Positions 48,042 to 58,970 of a stretch of DNA of 64,000 nucleotides are shown piece by piece. A program made the translations under genes and the position numbers. This stretch comes from Cannabis sativa (lineage: Eukaryota; Streptophyta; Magnoliopsida; Rosales; Cannabaceae). Below the pieces are notes generated by a model. It did no database searches and was not told the DNA's origin. It worked only from the letters and a program-made list of their open reading frames with translations. The stretch lies in the NCBI RefSeq assembly GCF_029168945.1, contig NC_083605.1:19109280-19173279 (forward strand), written 5' to 3'. Each line of letters opens with the position of its first letter. Within the stretch, counting starts at the first letter, position 1.

Positions 48042-50434
48042 AACTCCCACTTGCACTAATATAAAACAAAAAGTGCATTTCAAATAATCATTAACACCTT
48101 GATATACAAATCAAGTGTAATAGTAGCAAATTCCTCGTAATAGGATCTGATAGGTTGAATTAAACACAACCTCTTCTCCACCATTACTCTTCCTTAATCA
48201 CAAAATCCTTGATAATGTGAAATTCCTCTCTATATGTCTACTCTCTTGGGATACTGGATTCTATACTTTTGGCAACTACTTCTTGGTTATTCAGGAAGTA
48301 ACCCTAGTAGTTAAGGCAAGTTAGAACGGTGCCACAAATGTATAGAACTTTCCTTAGACTGAATAAGTACCTTTCCTGCAACTTTAACATTCAGTCTCTT
48401 TCTGGTAGACTAAGGGATTTCAGATAGGATTTTACACTTCTCCAAAATCACTACTCCACCCCCAGAGTAATCACCATCTTATCAGCAGACTTTCTAGCAC
48501 AAAGGCAAGTCTTGAAATCTGATGTGGTGTAGTCTAAGAGTTTCAAAACCACCCTTATCGACTAACATATAGTTCCTCTTCTTAATCTTAAGATTTACTT
48601 GATTGTCTTCCAATGTTCTTCTCCTGGATTAATCTGATACCTACTCATTACTCCCACTCAACAGCAGGTGTCTGGTCTAAGGCATATTAAAGCATATCTG
48701 AGACCTCTCACTGTTGATTTAAGAAATTCTTTCATGGCTTTATCTTCTCTCGAATAGTTGAGACTTTTCCTTAGATAAATAAAATCTATATCTAAGAAGT
48801 AGTGAAGCTTCTATAGATTTCCATTGGAAAGAAAATGTTTCAGCATCTTACTAAAGTAAGTTGTTTGCCTTAGAGTAAGTAATTACCAGGTATACCACAA
48901 GCCATAGGTTTAGATAAACTCAAACATAAGAACAGGAAGTTTTGTTAAGTCCATTGAATAGACTTATTAACGAAAATTTCCTTTTATGTCCTTGTAACAG
49001 AAAACTTTAGGTTACTCCATGTGAATGGATCAAACCATAGTTCAGTGGCTTTCTTCTTAGTTTCTTATCTTGACAATACATTACTTGTTTAAACTCACAA
49101 TGGATTTTAATCACTAGTTTCTTCCAAGTCATGAGAAGGTAAAGTTCCTTGAAACTCTCCCACTACGACAAGGTACCGTGAATTATGTCTAAGAAAACTA
49201 AATGGTATTGACCTCTTCAGCTGTGTTAAGACAACAGAGGCAGTGGGATCATCTTGTAAAGAATAAGATGATAGAACACTTTTGGAATCAAGAAAAATAT
49301 TATCTCCTTTATTTGCTACTTTATTTTCAGACTTAGTCATTTTCTTAGAAGAGTAGTATATGTTTAAACAAACACTTTCTTATCTAATGACTATGGGATG
49401 ATCCACCCCTAATCACTTAGAATAGCTAACAAACATGCAAACCAGGGTTAGCAGTTCTAGCTTTTCTTAAGATTTCGATTAGGTCATCCATGAATCTAGT
49501 AATGATTTACATTAAGTATACAACCATTGCATCATTCTGAAATTATATTACCATAGAAGGATTTAGGCAACGACTAGTAACTAATCATCAATATGAAACT
49601 CGAATTTCTGGGGAGGTAAGTTTGGATATAATTCAAAATCAAATTAATGATCTTGGAACTGCATATCTACTAACTTTTTCTCCACCGCTATCAGTTCGCA
49701 AGATCTTTAACCACTTACCATTGCTAGAAATTCATGAATTTTTTCAAACATTTCAAATTTTTTTTGCATAAGGTAAAATCTAGAGTGATCGTTTTAAGAA
49801 TACAACGAAGACTCATATCCACCCCTGAATGTACATCCATCTACGAATGAGATGATTATACTTTCAGTGGATATAGGCATATTAACTCTTTGCAGCGAAT
49901 GATCTTGTCAAAACCACTATGAACAAGATACAAATGCATAGATTTATAAAATGTGGTTGTATCTTTTAGTTACAACAGAGACTTCTTAGAATAGTGCAAG
50001 TGGATTCTGGTCACAGAATACTAAACTCATACAGTTTAAATCCATTGAAAGAAAATGGTTATGAAACACTTGTGAAAGTGTAACTGTATAATTAGTAATT
50101 GTTTCTTGGACCACCACTACTAATATAACTCTAATATTTGCCTATACAAGTAGGAGATTTCTAAGATTGAGGATTTATATCATTTTGGGATAGAATTTCG
50201 GAATATAATCATATTTGTCATTTAATTTCTTAAGAGAAAATATACAATGATTTTATATGATTTATAGACCATTCATCCAATGATATGTCATTGAGCTAAT
50301 TCGAAATGAATAAGCTAAGCGGAATTAGGATAATTTCGTTTTAAATAAGATTCCAACGATGCTCCGATTAGTGAGAGTCAAAGTAATCTTATTTATACAA
50401 TATTCTTGTTTCATATTGTAAAATACTAGTCTAA
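48042..50434 (-). pseudogene. Decayed pol remnant of copia copy D, truncated
   Basis: Closely parallels 40273-42714 of copy C, with the same broken frames (for example the MTKSENKVANKGD reading at 49340 and at 41573). It ends abruptly at CTAAGGT, where copy C continues GTCATCAATTG, and is joined to host flank through the shared GGT. Confidence 0.85.
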
Positions 50435-50724
50435 GGTAGAGGGTTGAAGAGAATAGGAAAGTTAGGTTTAGAGAATGAAAATTTGAGAGAAAAGGGTTGG
50501 AGGCCTCTATTTAGGGTTAAGAATTCTGAATGGGGAATGGGAAACTCGGTAGTAGGATTTTTCTAGGAAAAAATTGAGTTTGAAAAGACTAAAAAAGCCT
50601 TGGAATTGCCACCTGCTGCGAACCGGTTAACCAATTCGTCATGTATGCAGAACTGGTTATCCTGTTCCTGCAGCAGGCAGATTCTCCAAAAAAAGGCTCC
50701 AAAATACGTTTTATCCAACCATTT
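50435..50724. repeat. 290-bp host flank, second copy
   Basis: Duplicate of 38129-38418 with a few substitutions (for example AACCAATTCG for AACCAGTTCG). The ORF that starts at 38125 is not duplicated; the copy begins four bases upstream of that ATG. Confidence 0.93.
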
Positions 50725-52590
50725 TGTTGGAATTATATTACCAGGATCTAGATTTACTACCAAGTATGTTTCATTAACACCCTAATATGAATTCTAAAAC
50801 AATGAAATAAACACATATAAAGTTTAGTAAACCTTACATTGGGTGCAGTGGAATATAATGACTCCTTCCGTTCAGATCTCTAGCCCTTGATTCCTTTCTG
50901 TAGCATAGCATAATCAAGATCTGAACCTGGATCTCTTTCTCTCCTTCCTTTGATGCTGATTCTCCTTCTTGTTGTTTGGATTCTCCTATAGTCTTACACA
51001 CTATGATTGAGATACCACTTGATGTGTGTGGGCACTACTCATTCACTCAAGGATTTCAAAATTGAAGAGAGGAAAAGAGAGAGAGGGTGGCGCATGGCAT
51101 TTTCTGAAAGGAACAATATGTAAAGGCACGAGTTTCCTGAAGCAAATACTTTCTATTTATAGAATGCCTTCTAGGTTTAGGTTAGATTTGTATGACATTA
51201 AAATAATGGAAAAATAAAATGGTAAACCCTTTGCATAGTGGGCGGCCATATAAGGAAATTGGGCCTCACTTTGCAACTTTCCCATTTTGTTATTTTTCAT
51301 TCCCATTTTCTCAAAAATGTCAATGTTCCAATTTTAACAATTTAAATGCCAATTCTAATTATTTAATAACTTAAAAAAGAATTATTAAATAATATTGTCA
51401 TTTAATATATTTATTAATTTAGACATATAAAGTATCTTAATTAATAAATAAACCTAGAATCTCTTTTCTTTACAATTTCGCCCTTGCTTAGTAAAAATTC
51501 ATAAACTAGACATAGTCTAACTTTAGAATTATAATTGATTAATCAAAATTAATTAACTGAGTCTTACAAGAAGTATGGTCTCAACTAGTATGGGGACCAT
51601 GGGCCTATATTTCTGAGCTTCAAATAAGTCGAACCGAATTTACCAAGTAAATTCCCTAACTTATTAATTCCTTATTAAATCCACACTTAGAACTTGGAAT
51701 TGCACTCTCAGTCATATAGAACGCTCTATATGTTCCACGATATAGATTCGTCATTAGTTATCCATTGTTATAATCTTAATTTGATCAATGACCCTCTAGT
51801 AGATGATCTACATTGAATAGGCACTAAGTTACCGTTACACCTTCAATGTATTTTATCCTTAAAACACTTAGCTCCGTATAAATGATATTTCAGCGAAATG
51901 AAATGAGATCTCCACCATTTATCTCTGTTTAGCCAAGCTCAAAGGATATCATCGTTTCACTTCTAAATTCCTATAGAAGTTATAGACTCCATATTTATGT
52001 TAGCGCTCCCACTCAATTATATTATCATGTTCCCAAAATGTACGTATCACCCTGACCCAAAAGTAGGCTTAACTAACAAATCAAAGAACATGTATAATAC
52101 TGTGGAGATCGAACCTTGTAATATTAGGATTAAGATCATTTGATCTAGGATCAACGGGTGATATTGAATTGAGTAGATATTACGGTAAAATTTAATATAT
52201 CTAATCAAAGTTCAATATCGGTCCCTTCCGATGTATACTCCATACATCTGATACTGGTAAACTTTGCCAATGCCCTGGAAAGGACATAACACTTTTCCAA
52301 GGTGTAAGAATACCTATCGCTGATTATCATGTCAGTCTAAATCCAGTGAACTGACAAATCAGGGAATAAACTTTCGAACATATAATTAAGATTATATTCC
52401 ACTGTGCTGACAACACTATAATCTTTAACAAATTCATATGTTATGGAGTTAAATAGAATTCATACATTATATATATAATCATGAAATAAATCATGTGAAC
52501 CATGCAACATAAAATGTGATTTCTAATCTTTATTAATAAGTAAATCTGATTATATTTAAATGGGTTTTATTTAGGGCACAAAACCCAACA
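50725..52590 (-). repeat. Third LTR of the C/D complex (solo-like)
   Basis: 1866 bp with host flank and CATTT on the left and CATTT on the right, so by itself it has the form of a solo LTR at the same insertion site as copy C. TATAAATA (minus) is at 51154-51161. Confidence 0.92.
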
Positions 52591-52595
52591 CATTT

Positions 52596-53083
52596 GATCT
52601 CAAATCTTTTCTAACACCTTAAATATGACAACAAAAATGCTCAAACAAAAAAATAAAAATAATTTTTAAAATTGACGATTTACGGTGAGCTTTTCAAAAA
52701 TTGTCAAGAAAACTAGAACCTTATTGAAAATGAGTTTTATGCAACGAAATTGGAAAATTATTTTTCCAATAGTTTAATGATGTGAAATTTGAGGTGTAAA
52801 AACTTACGGAATTGAAAAATGTTGAAAAATGAGAAAGTTTGGCGAAAAACACTCTTTTAGGCTTAAAACTTATAAAATCAACAAGTAGTGCACGAAAAAT
52901 TTGTTCAATGTGTATTTCTTTTAAAGGAAACCTATAATAACACTAAATACACTTAATTTGACATGTTCAAATATATAAACACACAAGATGATCAAACATG
53001 CAAAAAATCACTTGTTCACTTGTTAGAAAACAAGTCCAAAGTTCACCAAAAATTCATATAATGACAGTAATCAATGTAGGATC
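52596..53083. other. No gene seen
   Basis: AT-rich continuation of the host sequence on the right side of the copia-C insertion site, with no ORF or terminal repeat. It should be contiguous in origin with 38418 and earlier. Confidence 0.5.
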
Positions 53084-53122
53084 ATGAGTCTTACTCCTAT
53101 CCTGTTGCTCTAATGAAAGAAT

Positions 53123-54254
53123 TCAATTTTGCCTCAATCTATGCTTGATACTAGCATGAAAGAAAGCAGTATTAAAATCTCCATATTGTAACCAAGCAAC
53201 CTTAGGCTTCTGTTGTAGGAATGAAGCATAGTCTTTTTGTGTTTGAATCAGTCTCTCCCTTGCCTCCTGTTCCTGTGTATGCAATAAAGCATCTAGTGGC
53301 TGTAGCTGAAGCTTACTCTGCAACTTATCAAGCTCCAATTTATTTCTGCTGAAAAATGCCTGTAGATTATCAAATCCTTCCTTATTTATCTCCTTAAGCT
53401 TGGTCTTGAATTGCTTTAGCTTGGTGACCACCTGGAACATTGCAGTTCCATCCATTCTTTGTAACCAGATCTCTTTTAAACAACCTTCATATTTTGGATG
53501 TGGTTTCCACATTCTAAAATATTTAAAAGGCTTCTTGCCATAAGCTACACCAGGATATAGTTTTAGTACATCCGGTGAATGATCAAATAGCCCTTCATTC
53601 AGGTAAACCACCTCAGCATGGTCATATTTACTGATCTAAGACTGATTGGCCATTATCCTATCAATCTTAGAAAATATTCTATCCTTCCCTTGTTGCTTAT
53701 TTGACCATGTGAAGAAATTCCCACTGGTTTTTACATCCTCCAATTGACAGTAGTTCACACAATTCAAAAAAATCAGAATCTGAGTAATACTTTACCTTGT
53801 TCCCTATCCTTTCCTCCTTATCAAATTTGTCATTAAAATCTCCTATGAGGCACCGATTCTCCACCGTAGAAATTTCACAAAGGCTCTTCCAGAGGAGCCT
53901 CCTTTCATTTCGATTGTTAGAAGCATAGATCACAGTAAGAAAGCTAGAAAATAAACCATCTACTGTTGATACTTTTAGATGCATAATTTGACTTGTGCAT
54001 CTAATAATATCAACAATAAATCTCAAGGGATTCCAAGCAATAGCTATCTTTCCCCCAGCATGCCAAGCTATATTAGATGGAAAACACCATCCTTCAAACA
54101 CATTTGAGAACAAGGACCCAAGTTTTGGGGCCTTTACTCTAGTCTCGAGAAGACCAACAAAATCAACCTTTTGAACATTAAAAAATTGCTTTATTAATTG
54201 TTGTTTATGTTGATTGTTAGCTCCTCAGACATTCCAACACAAGAGCTTATTCAT
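53123..54254 (-). pseudogene. LINE ORF2 N-terminal part (AP endonuclease)
   Basis: Starts MNKLLCWNV at 54254, overlapping the ORF1 stop in ATGAATAA. Endonuclease features: VGLLETRV, WNPLRF, and CLIGDFNDKFDKEER with the catalytic GDFN at about 53845. Damage: TGA in place of Arg at codon 10 (54225-54227, WNV-stop-GANN), a one-base frameshift near 53720 (QWEFLH, next frame GNFFTWSNKQQGKDRIFS), TAG for Trp at 53636-53638, and TGA at 53123 after RLRQN. WLQYGDFNTAFFHASIKHR near 53180 is the usual linker before the reverse transcriptase, which is absent. The enzyme nicked target DNA for integration. Confidence 0.85.
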
Positions 54255-55497
54255 TTAGAATAGAGGGCTCTCCCCCTTCTTCAGTATTTCCCCCATTGGT
54301 GATCACACTACTTCCTTCCCCTGCATCCTGTACCATATCAAGGACTTGGAAAGTGTTGCTAACTTCAATTTCAGCTGGTTTCTGCACTGTTGTCTCAACT
54401 TTCCTAGATCTTGTCACCTTTGTAAATCCCTCCTCATAAACCTGGTTTTGTTTCCTATTATCGGCTTTCACTATCCATTCCTTCTTCCCTGTAGCATTCT
54501 TCTTACACTTTGCTGCCACATGACCCAAACCAGAGCAGTGAGTACAAACACATGATTTCCATTCATACTTTACTCCAATGGTTGTGATCGATCCATATTC
54601 ATCCTCAAATTCCAGAGTATCTGGAAAATGTTGATCCATGGATACCTTAATCATCACCCTAGGGTAATTCAATCGTTCTCTTTCCCTAGTCACTTCATCC
54701 ACCATGATCAGGTTCTCCATTTGACCTGCGATATTAAACAAAGATCTTTCTCCCTAGTACTTTAGCTCCAGTTCTTTCAATTGGATCCAAATTTGGACAC
54801 ATTTCACATACTCCTTCTTAAAATTAACATTTGGATCCCAGGGTTTCATAATAACAGGTCTTCTGTTAAAAAATATGTACCCTCCATTTAGCACCTGGTC
54901 TCTGTATTCCATAGAACAAAATCGTATGATAAAGATACCAAAGGATAGCATCTTCACCCTGTCAACTTTGTCCTTCCAAACTCTCTTGGAAAAACCTTCA
55001 ATGATATGCAATGGTGGATTTGAACCCAACACATAACACACAATCGAAGGCTTGCAAAATAGCACTTCATCGTCGATATTCTCCATTGCAGTTTTCACCT
55101 TACTTCTTTGTTCATCAAGCTTGAAAGAGTTTTTGAGATTGCGAACAACTGAACCAGAGCGTAAAACAGGAGGAATTGAGTTCTTACTTTGCTGCAAATC
55201 ACTGTTACATTGCTTATTTGCCTTGAGGAACTACAGAAAGTCATTTCTAATTTCTTTCTGTCTCTGGATCGACTTCAGTGATGCTCCAGGCAATAATGGA
55301 GGTTGAAAAACATCAACAAGAGCAGGATCTACTCCATCGATATCTTCCTCATCCGACATCTCGTGAGGTTAAATTTCATCATTTTCAGTGATCTGACTAG
55401 AACGAATCTCATCCGTAGTTAATCCCACTCTTTTATTCTTCACTTTCTTGATAACAGATCTAGATTTCCCTTGAATTTTTGATCTCATTTTAGCCAT
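54247..55497 (-). pseudogene. LINE ORF1 (DUF4283 / zinc knuckle)
   Basis: One frame of about 416 codons from Met 55497 (MAKMRSKIQGKSRS) to TAA 54247, broken by three nonsense codons: 55369-55371 (TAA), 55231-55233 (TAG) and 54754-54756 (TAG in place of Trp in LELKYWGE). The middle has a DUF4283-like region (VLGSNPPLHIIEGFSKRVW, FNRRPVIMKPWDPNV) and near 54540 a zinc knuckle CTHCSGLGHVAAKC. Plant L1 ORF1 proteins of this type bind element RNA. Confidence 0.85.
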
Positions 55498-55561
55498 GGC
55501 ACCAGCTTCTCAGCTGCAAGAGCAAGAACACAAGGGACAATTTTTCTAAACCAGTGATAAA

Positions 55562-56373
55562 TTTTTAGCATTATAGTTATGTAGTATAGATAGTATTTTC
55601 ATGTTCTGTATGGCCTGTAGCCTTTTACTTTTTGAACACTACTTATATTCAGCTCTAGGGCCTTCATGTGTTGTACTTTTTGCCTATAGGCCCTCTATTT
55701 TTGAACATTACTATTGTTTGGTCCTGTTTCTTTTTATCATGGATTGTGTGACTGACCAGACGCTCTTTAATCCTAGCTATCTTCTTATGGCCTTGACATG
55801 TAAGTATTTGGATTTACTTTTCTTTATGTCAAGTTGAAGTATGTCTGCACCTGACCTAGAGGCAGGTTTAATAGCTTATTTTAAGCGTTAAAATTTCTTT
55901 GCATAAGTTCTCTATGCTAGTTTAATGTATTGTACGGTGTGGGTTCCCCCCCAAGTGAACAAGCAGACTTGCGGTCTCTTGGTCACTTGCAATTCACCAA
56001 GTTTCATAGACCTTGCCTGTGAATTTTCTTACAGTGCTACCTGTTGTATGCATGTGGAACTGAAAAAGAATAACTTTGAGAAGTTAATCTTATTATCAAG
56101 TGGTTTAGACACAATAATTTGAACATAAACATTGTTATTTATTCATTAATTAGTCTTTGTTGTTGTGAAATTTACATAAATTGAATCTAAAAGCTTACAT
56201 AACAAAGTTTTTCTTCTAGATATCAGGTGGCTACCCCTGCTTGACTTGCATAGCAGAGGCCCTCATTGAAGAACAGTGAGAGTCCATACCAAAAATATCG
56301 TGGGTACTAGCTCTGTTACACTCTAATGTTGAGTAGGTAGAACTGCTACTTTGAGTAGTATTCTATAAGCTGG
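55562..56373. other. 3' region of a gypsy element, no ORF
   Basis: Lies downstream (minus strand) of the gypsy integrase remnant. A purine run TTGGGGGGGAACCC on the minus strand at about 55946-55956 may be its polypurine tract. Similar phrases about a GCCCT/TTTTTGAACA unit repeat at 55620-55710. LTR ends cannot be fixed. Confidence 0.4.
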
Positions 56374-56965
56374 TTACTGATAGTATTTGTAAAGGTGCTC
56401 TCCATTCCAGTATCTTGGTAGGAGAACGAGCTCTATGTTATTGTTGTAGCTTCCCAGCTTGTAGGCTCCCTTACTAGTTATGTTTGTAATTTGATAGGGG
56501 CCTTTCCAGTTGAGTCTGAACACTCCTGCTGCTGGATCTTTGGTGTTGAGGAACACTCTTCAGAGCACCAAGTCTCTTATGAAGAATTTCCTGTCCTTGA
56601 CTTGCTTGTTGAAGTGCCTTGCTACCTTTTGTCGGTAGGCCTACAACTTTAAGTTGGCTTGATCTCTTTTTTCTTCTATTTCGTCAAGGAATTCTGCCAG
56701 CAGGATGATGTTTGTATCTTGGTCATAGGTTGTTCTCCTGTGAGACGGTGGCACCAGCTCTACATGCAGCATTGCCTCATAGCCGTAAGCTAGAGCGAAT
56801 GGAGTTTTCCAGATAGTCGTCTTTTTGGTAGTCCTATGAGACCATAGGACCTCTGGGTGATATTCAGGTTAGTTGCCTTTTGCTTCCTCAAGGCACTTTT
56901 TCAAGTTATCCTCGAGGGTTTTGTTGAGGACTTCTACCTGCCCATTTGCTTGAGGATGGGCCATG
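56374..56965 (-). pseudogene. Ty3/gypsy integrase C-terminal remnant
   Basis: The minus strand reads MAHPQANGQVEVLNKTLEDN, with the third catalytic Glu of integrase in NGQVE, then WKTPFALAYGYEAMLHVEL, a helical region, and the C-terminus FRLNWKGPYQITNITSKGAY ... WNGEHLYKYYQ before a stop at 56374. In-frame stops replace residues at about 56865 (TAA), 56642 (TAG for Gln) and 56560 (TGA for Arg). This is the typical integrase end of plant gypsy (Tat-like) elements. Upstream pol is missing, replaced near 56970 by a T-rich run. Confidence 0.8.
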
Positions 56966-57660
56966 ATAGAGCTTTTTTTCTTTTTTTCCTTTCCTTTTTT
57001 TTTAATTTGGAATGGTCACCTATAACCATCATCGAGAATAAAATGAGGTTCTTCCTCCTCCTTCTCCCCCTCCTTCTTCTTCCTCCTTTCTTTCTTTATT
57101 CTCTCTCCCTCTCAGCCTCCCTCTAAGCTGACCCTGAGACCTTTGTGTTGTCACCAACCAATCCCATACGGGTGATTGAGAACCCTAAGACCTCAATGTC
57201 GTCGATGTCAATAAAAACCCAAAGACCCCGAGATCCACCTTCGTTGCCATCACCAAGAACTCTAAGGACCGAGACCCAAACCCTGAGATCCCAACGATGT
57301 ACTCCAGTACCATGGCCATTGCCATCTCAAGTGTCATTTTCATTTTAGATTTGTTCTCTCTCACTTTTTCCCTCTCAGATCTCCTCTCTCACGTAATTTT
57401 TCTAGCGTCAGACACATCATTGTGTTCATCTCTCTAGTGTGTGCAGGGTTGTGTTTGGGAGGGATTTAGGGGTTTCGGATGGATCGTTTAGGTGTCGGGT
57501 CGAATATGGGTTGGGTTTAGATGACTTGGAGGAGCAAGTTTCCATGGCATGTGGTGAGAGAAACTGATCTCAGAGAGGGTTATCAAGGTTTAAGAAGCCA
57601 AGGTTGGAAAGGTCGAGAAGAAGAGAAAGAAAAAAAGAAGAAAAATAACAAAGAAAGAAA
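56966..57660. other. Polypyrimidine-rich sequence, no clear gene
   Basis: T/C-rich runs (56968-57000, 57048-57120), then a stretch with repeated GAGACC/AAGACCC motifs (57120-57310) and CTCTCT tracts. Open frames here follow the base bias and are not supported as genes. Confidence 0.45.
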
Positions 57661-57961
57661 AAGGAAATAATTTATTTTAACTAAAATTCATATATTTTTA
57701 ATTTTAAAATATTTTTTTTTATTTTTTGAAATAATTTTATAATATTTAAATAATTAATATTAGGTAGATCAATTAAATTTTGCCACTTGTACACTTGTGT
57801 ACACATTGGTAGTCCATTTTGGCACTTAACAGACCAAATGGACAGAAGGAGTACAGAGCAAAATGATTGTGGTGGTTGGGGAGTTTAGCTCTAATTTTTC
57901 TAGTCTAGGGGGTTGATCATGCCAAACTTTAAACTTCAAGGAGTTTGGCCGCAAATAACCT
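57661..57961 (-). repeat. Isolated MULE-like terminal repeat
   Basis: Inverted, it starts GGTTATTTGCGGCCAAACTC. The GCGGC-bearing terminus and the overall plan (unique part, ACACTTGTGTACACATTGG-like palindrome, then A/T-rich tract) resemble the TIRs at 11858 and 28789, but the sequence is different. No partner end was found nearby. Confidence 0.4.
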
Positions 57962-58101
57962 TTTTTTATTAAAATATTTTTCAATGAACCTTTTGGTTAC
58001 CGAAGACTTGCACAATAATTTAGAAAAATACTATAGCGCGCCTAAGCTAGTAGGGCATTTCAATTTGGCCTAAGTTTCTTTGCTTTTTCATCAATAAGGT
58101 T

Positions 58102-58272
58102 TTAATTATTTCTGATGGATTCAAGTTTCTCTTCACTAAGAGTGCTCTTGACTAGGGGTTCAAGCTCATAATCCTTGTCAGCAACATTCTCACTCTTAAT
58201 GGCTAAAGTCAGAAGCTTTAAGACTACTTTATTTCCACCCCTTGCAGTTTCTAAGGTTGCAGACTTAGGCAT
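58102..58272 (-). other. Small hypothetical ORF, 56 codons
   Basis: From Met 58272: MPKSATLETARGGNKVVLKL, Lys/Glu-rich, ending TAA at 58102. The next codons in frame (NLIDEKAKKLRPN) are also protein-like. Possibly the start of a retroelement gag. I do not recognise it. Confidence 0.25.
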
Positions 58273-58970
58273 TGTCTACTTTGCTCTAATGTACTAAGCA
58301 ATATGAGGGAAAAAAAGAGCTGGTAATCTTCGAGTTTGTTTTCTATGACCCATTTCTCACCACGGGATGATTTGTCCGAGCTTAATTAGCTTAACTTTAG
58401 CTCATTTTAGTTCAATTAAGCTTATTTCAGCTCAAATGAAAATATTTCCAAAAGCTAGAAATGGAAATGAAGCTTCAACAAACAAATAAAAAATTCCTAA
58501 AAGTAGAATTTGGAGGGGGAATGCTTGTCAAAATAAAATTGTGTCGATTTCATTGAAATCGTTGAGTCACTTTCTTTGAGATTCAAAAAATATTGAAATT
58601 TACCTTGAATTGAAAATCTTGAGGCAAGTTGAAGCAAGCCCAAGTAGAGCACTGTAAGCTTATATAGACGTGTGGCTAAGGAGAAGAGAAGAGGGTAATG
58701 TGAATGATTAGCTCTTGTACTTATAGCAATATCTCTAATGCAACTAGGAAATCATTGAAAAATTATTTTTTTTAAAAAAGCCTTTTGAAAACTCCCGGTT
58801 CGTAGACAATTTCAATGGGAGGACAAAAACAAAGGTCGTGTGACAAAAAGTGACGCCAAAGTGGTGGTTTTGCATGAAACAGACCCGTGTCATACTGACT
58901 AAGGGGTAAATGTTTACTTGAAAAATGTAACCCAAAGACATGGACAACACTTTTGACGCATGGCAAGAGC
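58273..58970. other. No gene seen
   Basis: Mixed-composition intergenic sequence. A TAGCTCATTTTAGTTCAATTAAGCTTATTTCAGCTCA-like local repetition lies near 58390-58435 (AGCTTAATTAGCTTAACTTT recurring with variation). Nothing else is supportable. Confidence 0.4.

Larger units (their letters stand above)
38419..52590 (-). mobile_element. Copia complex C/D with three LTRs
   Basis: Bounded by CATTT duplications at 38414-38418 and 52591-52595. Order on the plus strand: LTR-C 38419-40272, internal C 40273-46313, LTR-D 46314-48041, internal D 48042-50434, duplicated host flank 50435-50724, LTR-3 50725-52590. Each LTR is in minus orientation. LTR-D starts cleanly at TGTTGG, but the sequence to its left lacks a primer-binding site, so D inserted into the leader of C. 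D then lost its own 5' half, and LTR-3 looks like a solo LTR fused on by recombination. Confidence 0.8.
53084..55560 (-). mobile_element. L1-type LINE, 3' part missing
   Basis: Minus-strand non-LTR element with ORF1 (55497-54247) and the endonuclease part of ORF2 (from 54254). The sequence is lost near 53100, before any reverse transcriptase motif, and there is no poly(A) tail. Most incomplete LINEs lose the 5' end, so this one was cut secondarily. A left boundary near 55560 is approximate. Confidence 0.8.

Noticed and set aside
57145..57348. Pro/Ser/Thr-rich ORF
   Set aside because: Low-complexity polypyrimidine region without domain or homologous copy in the window.
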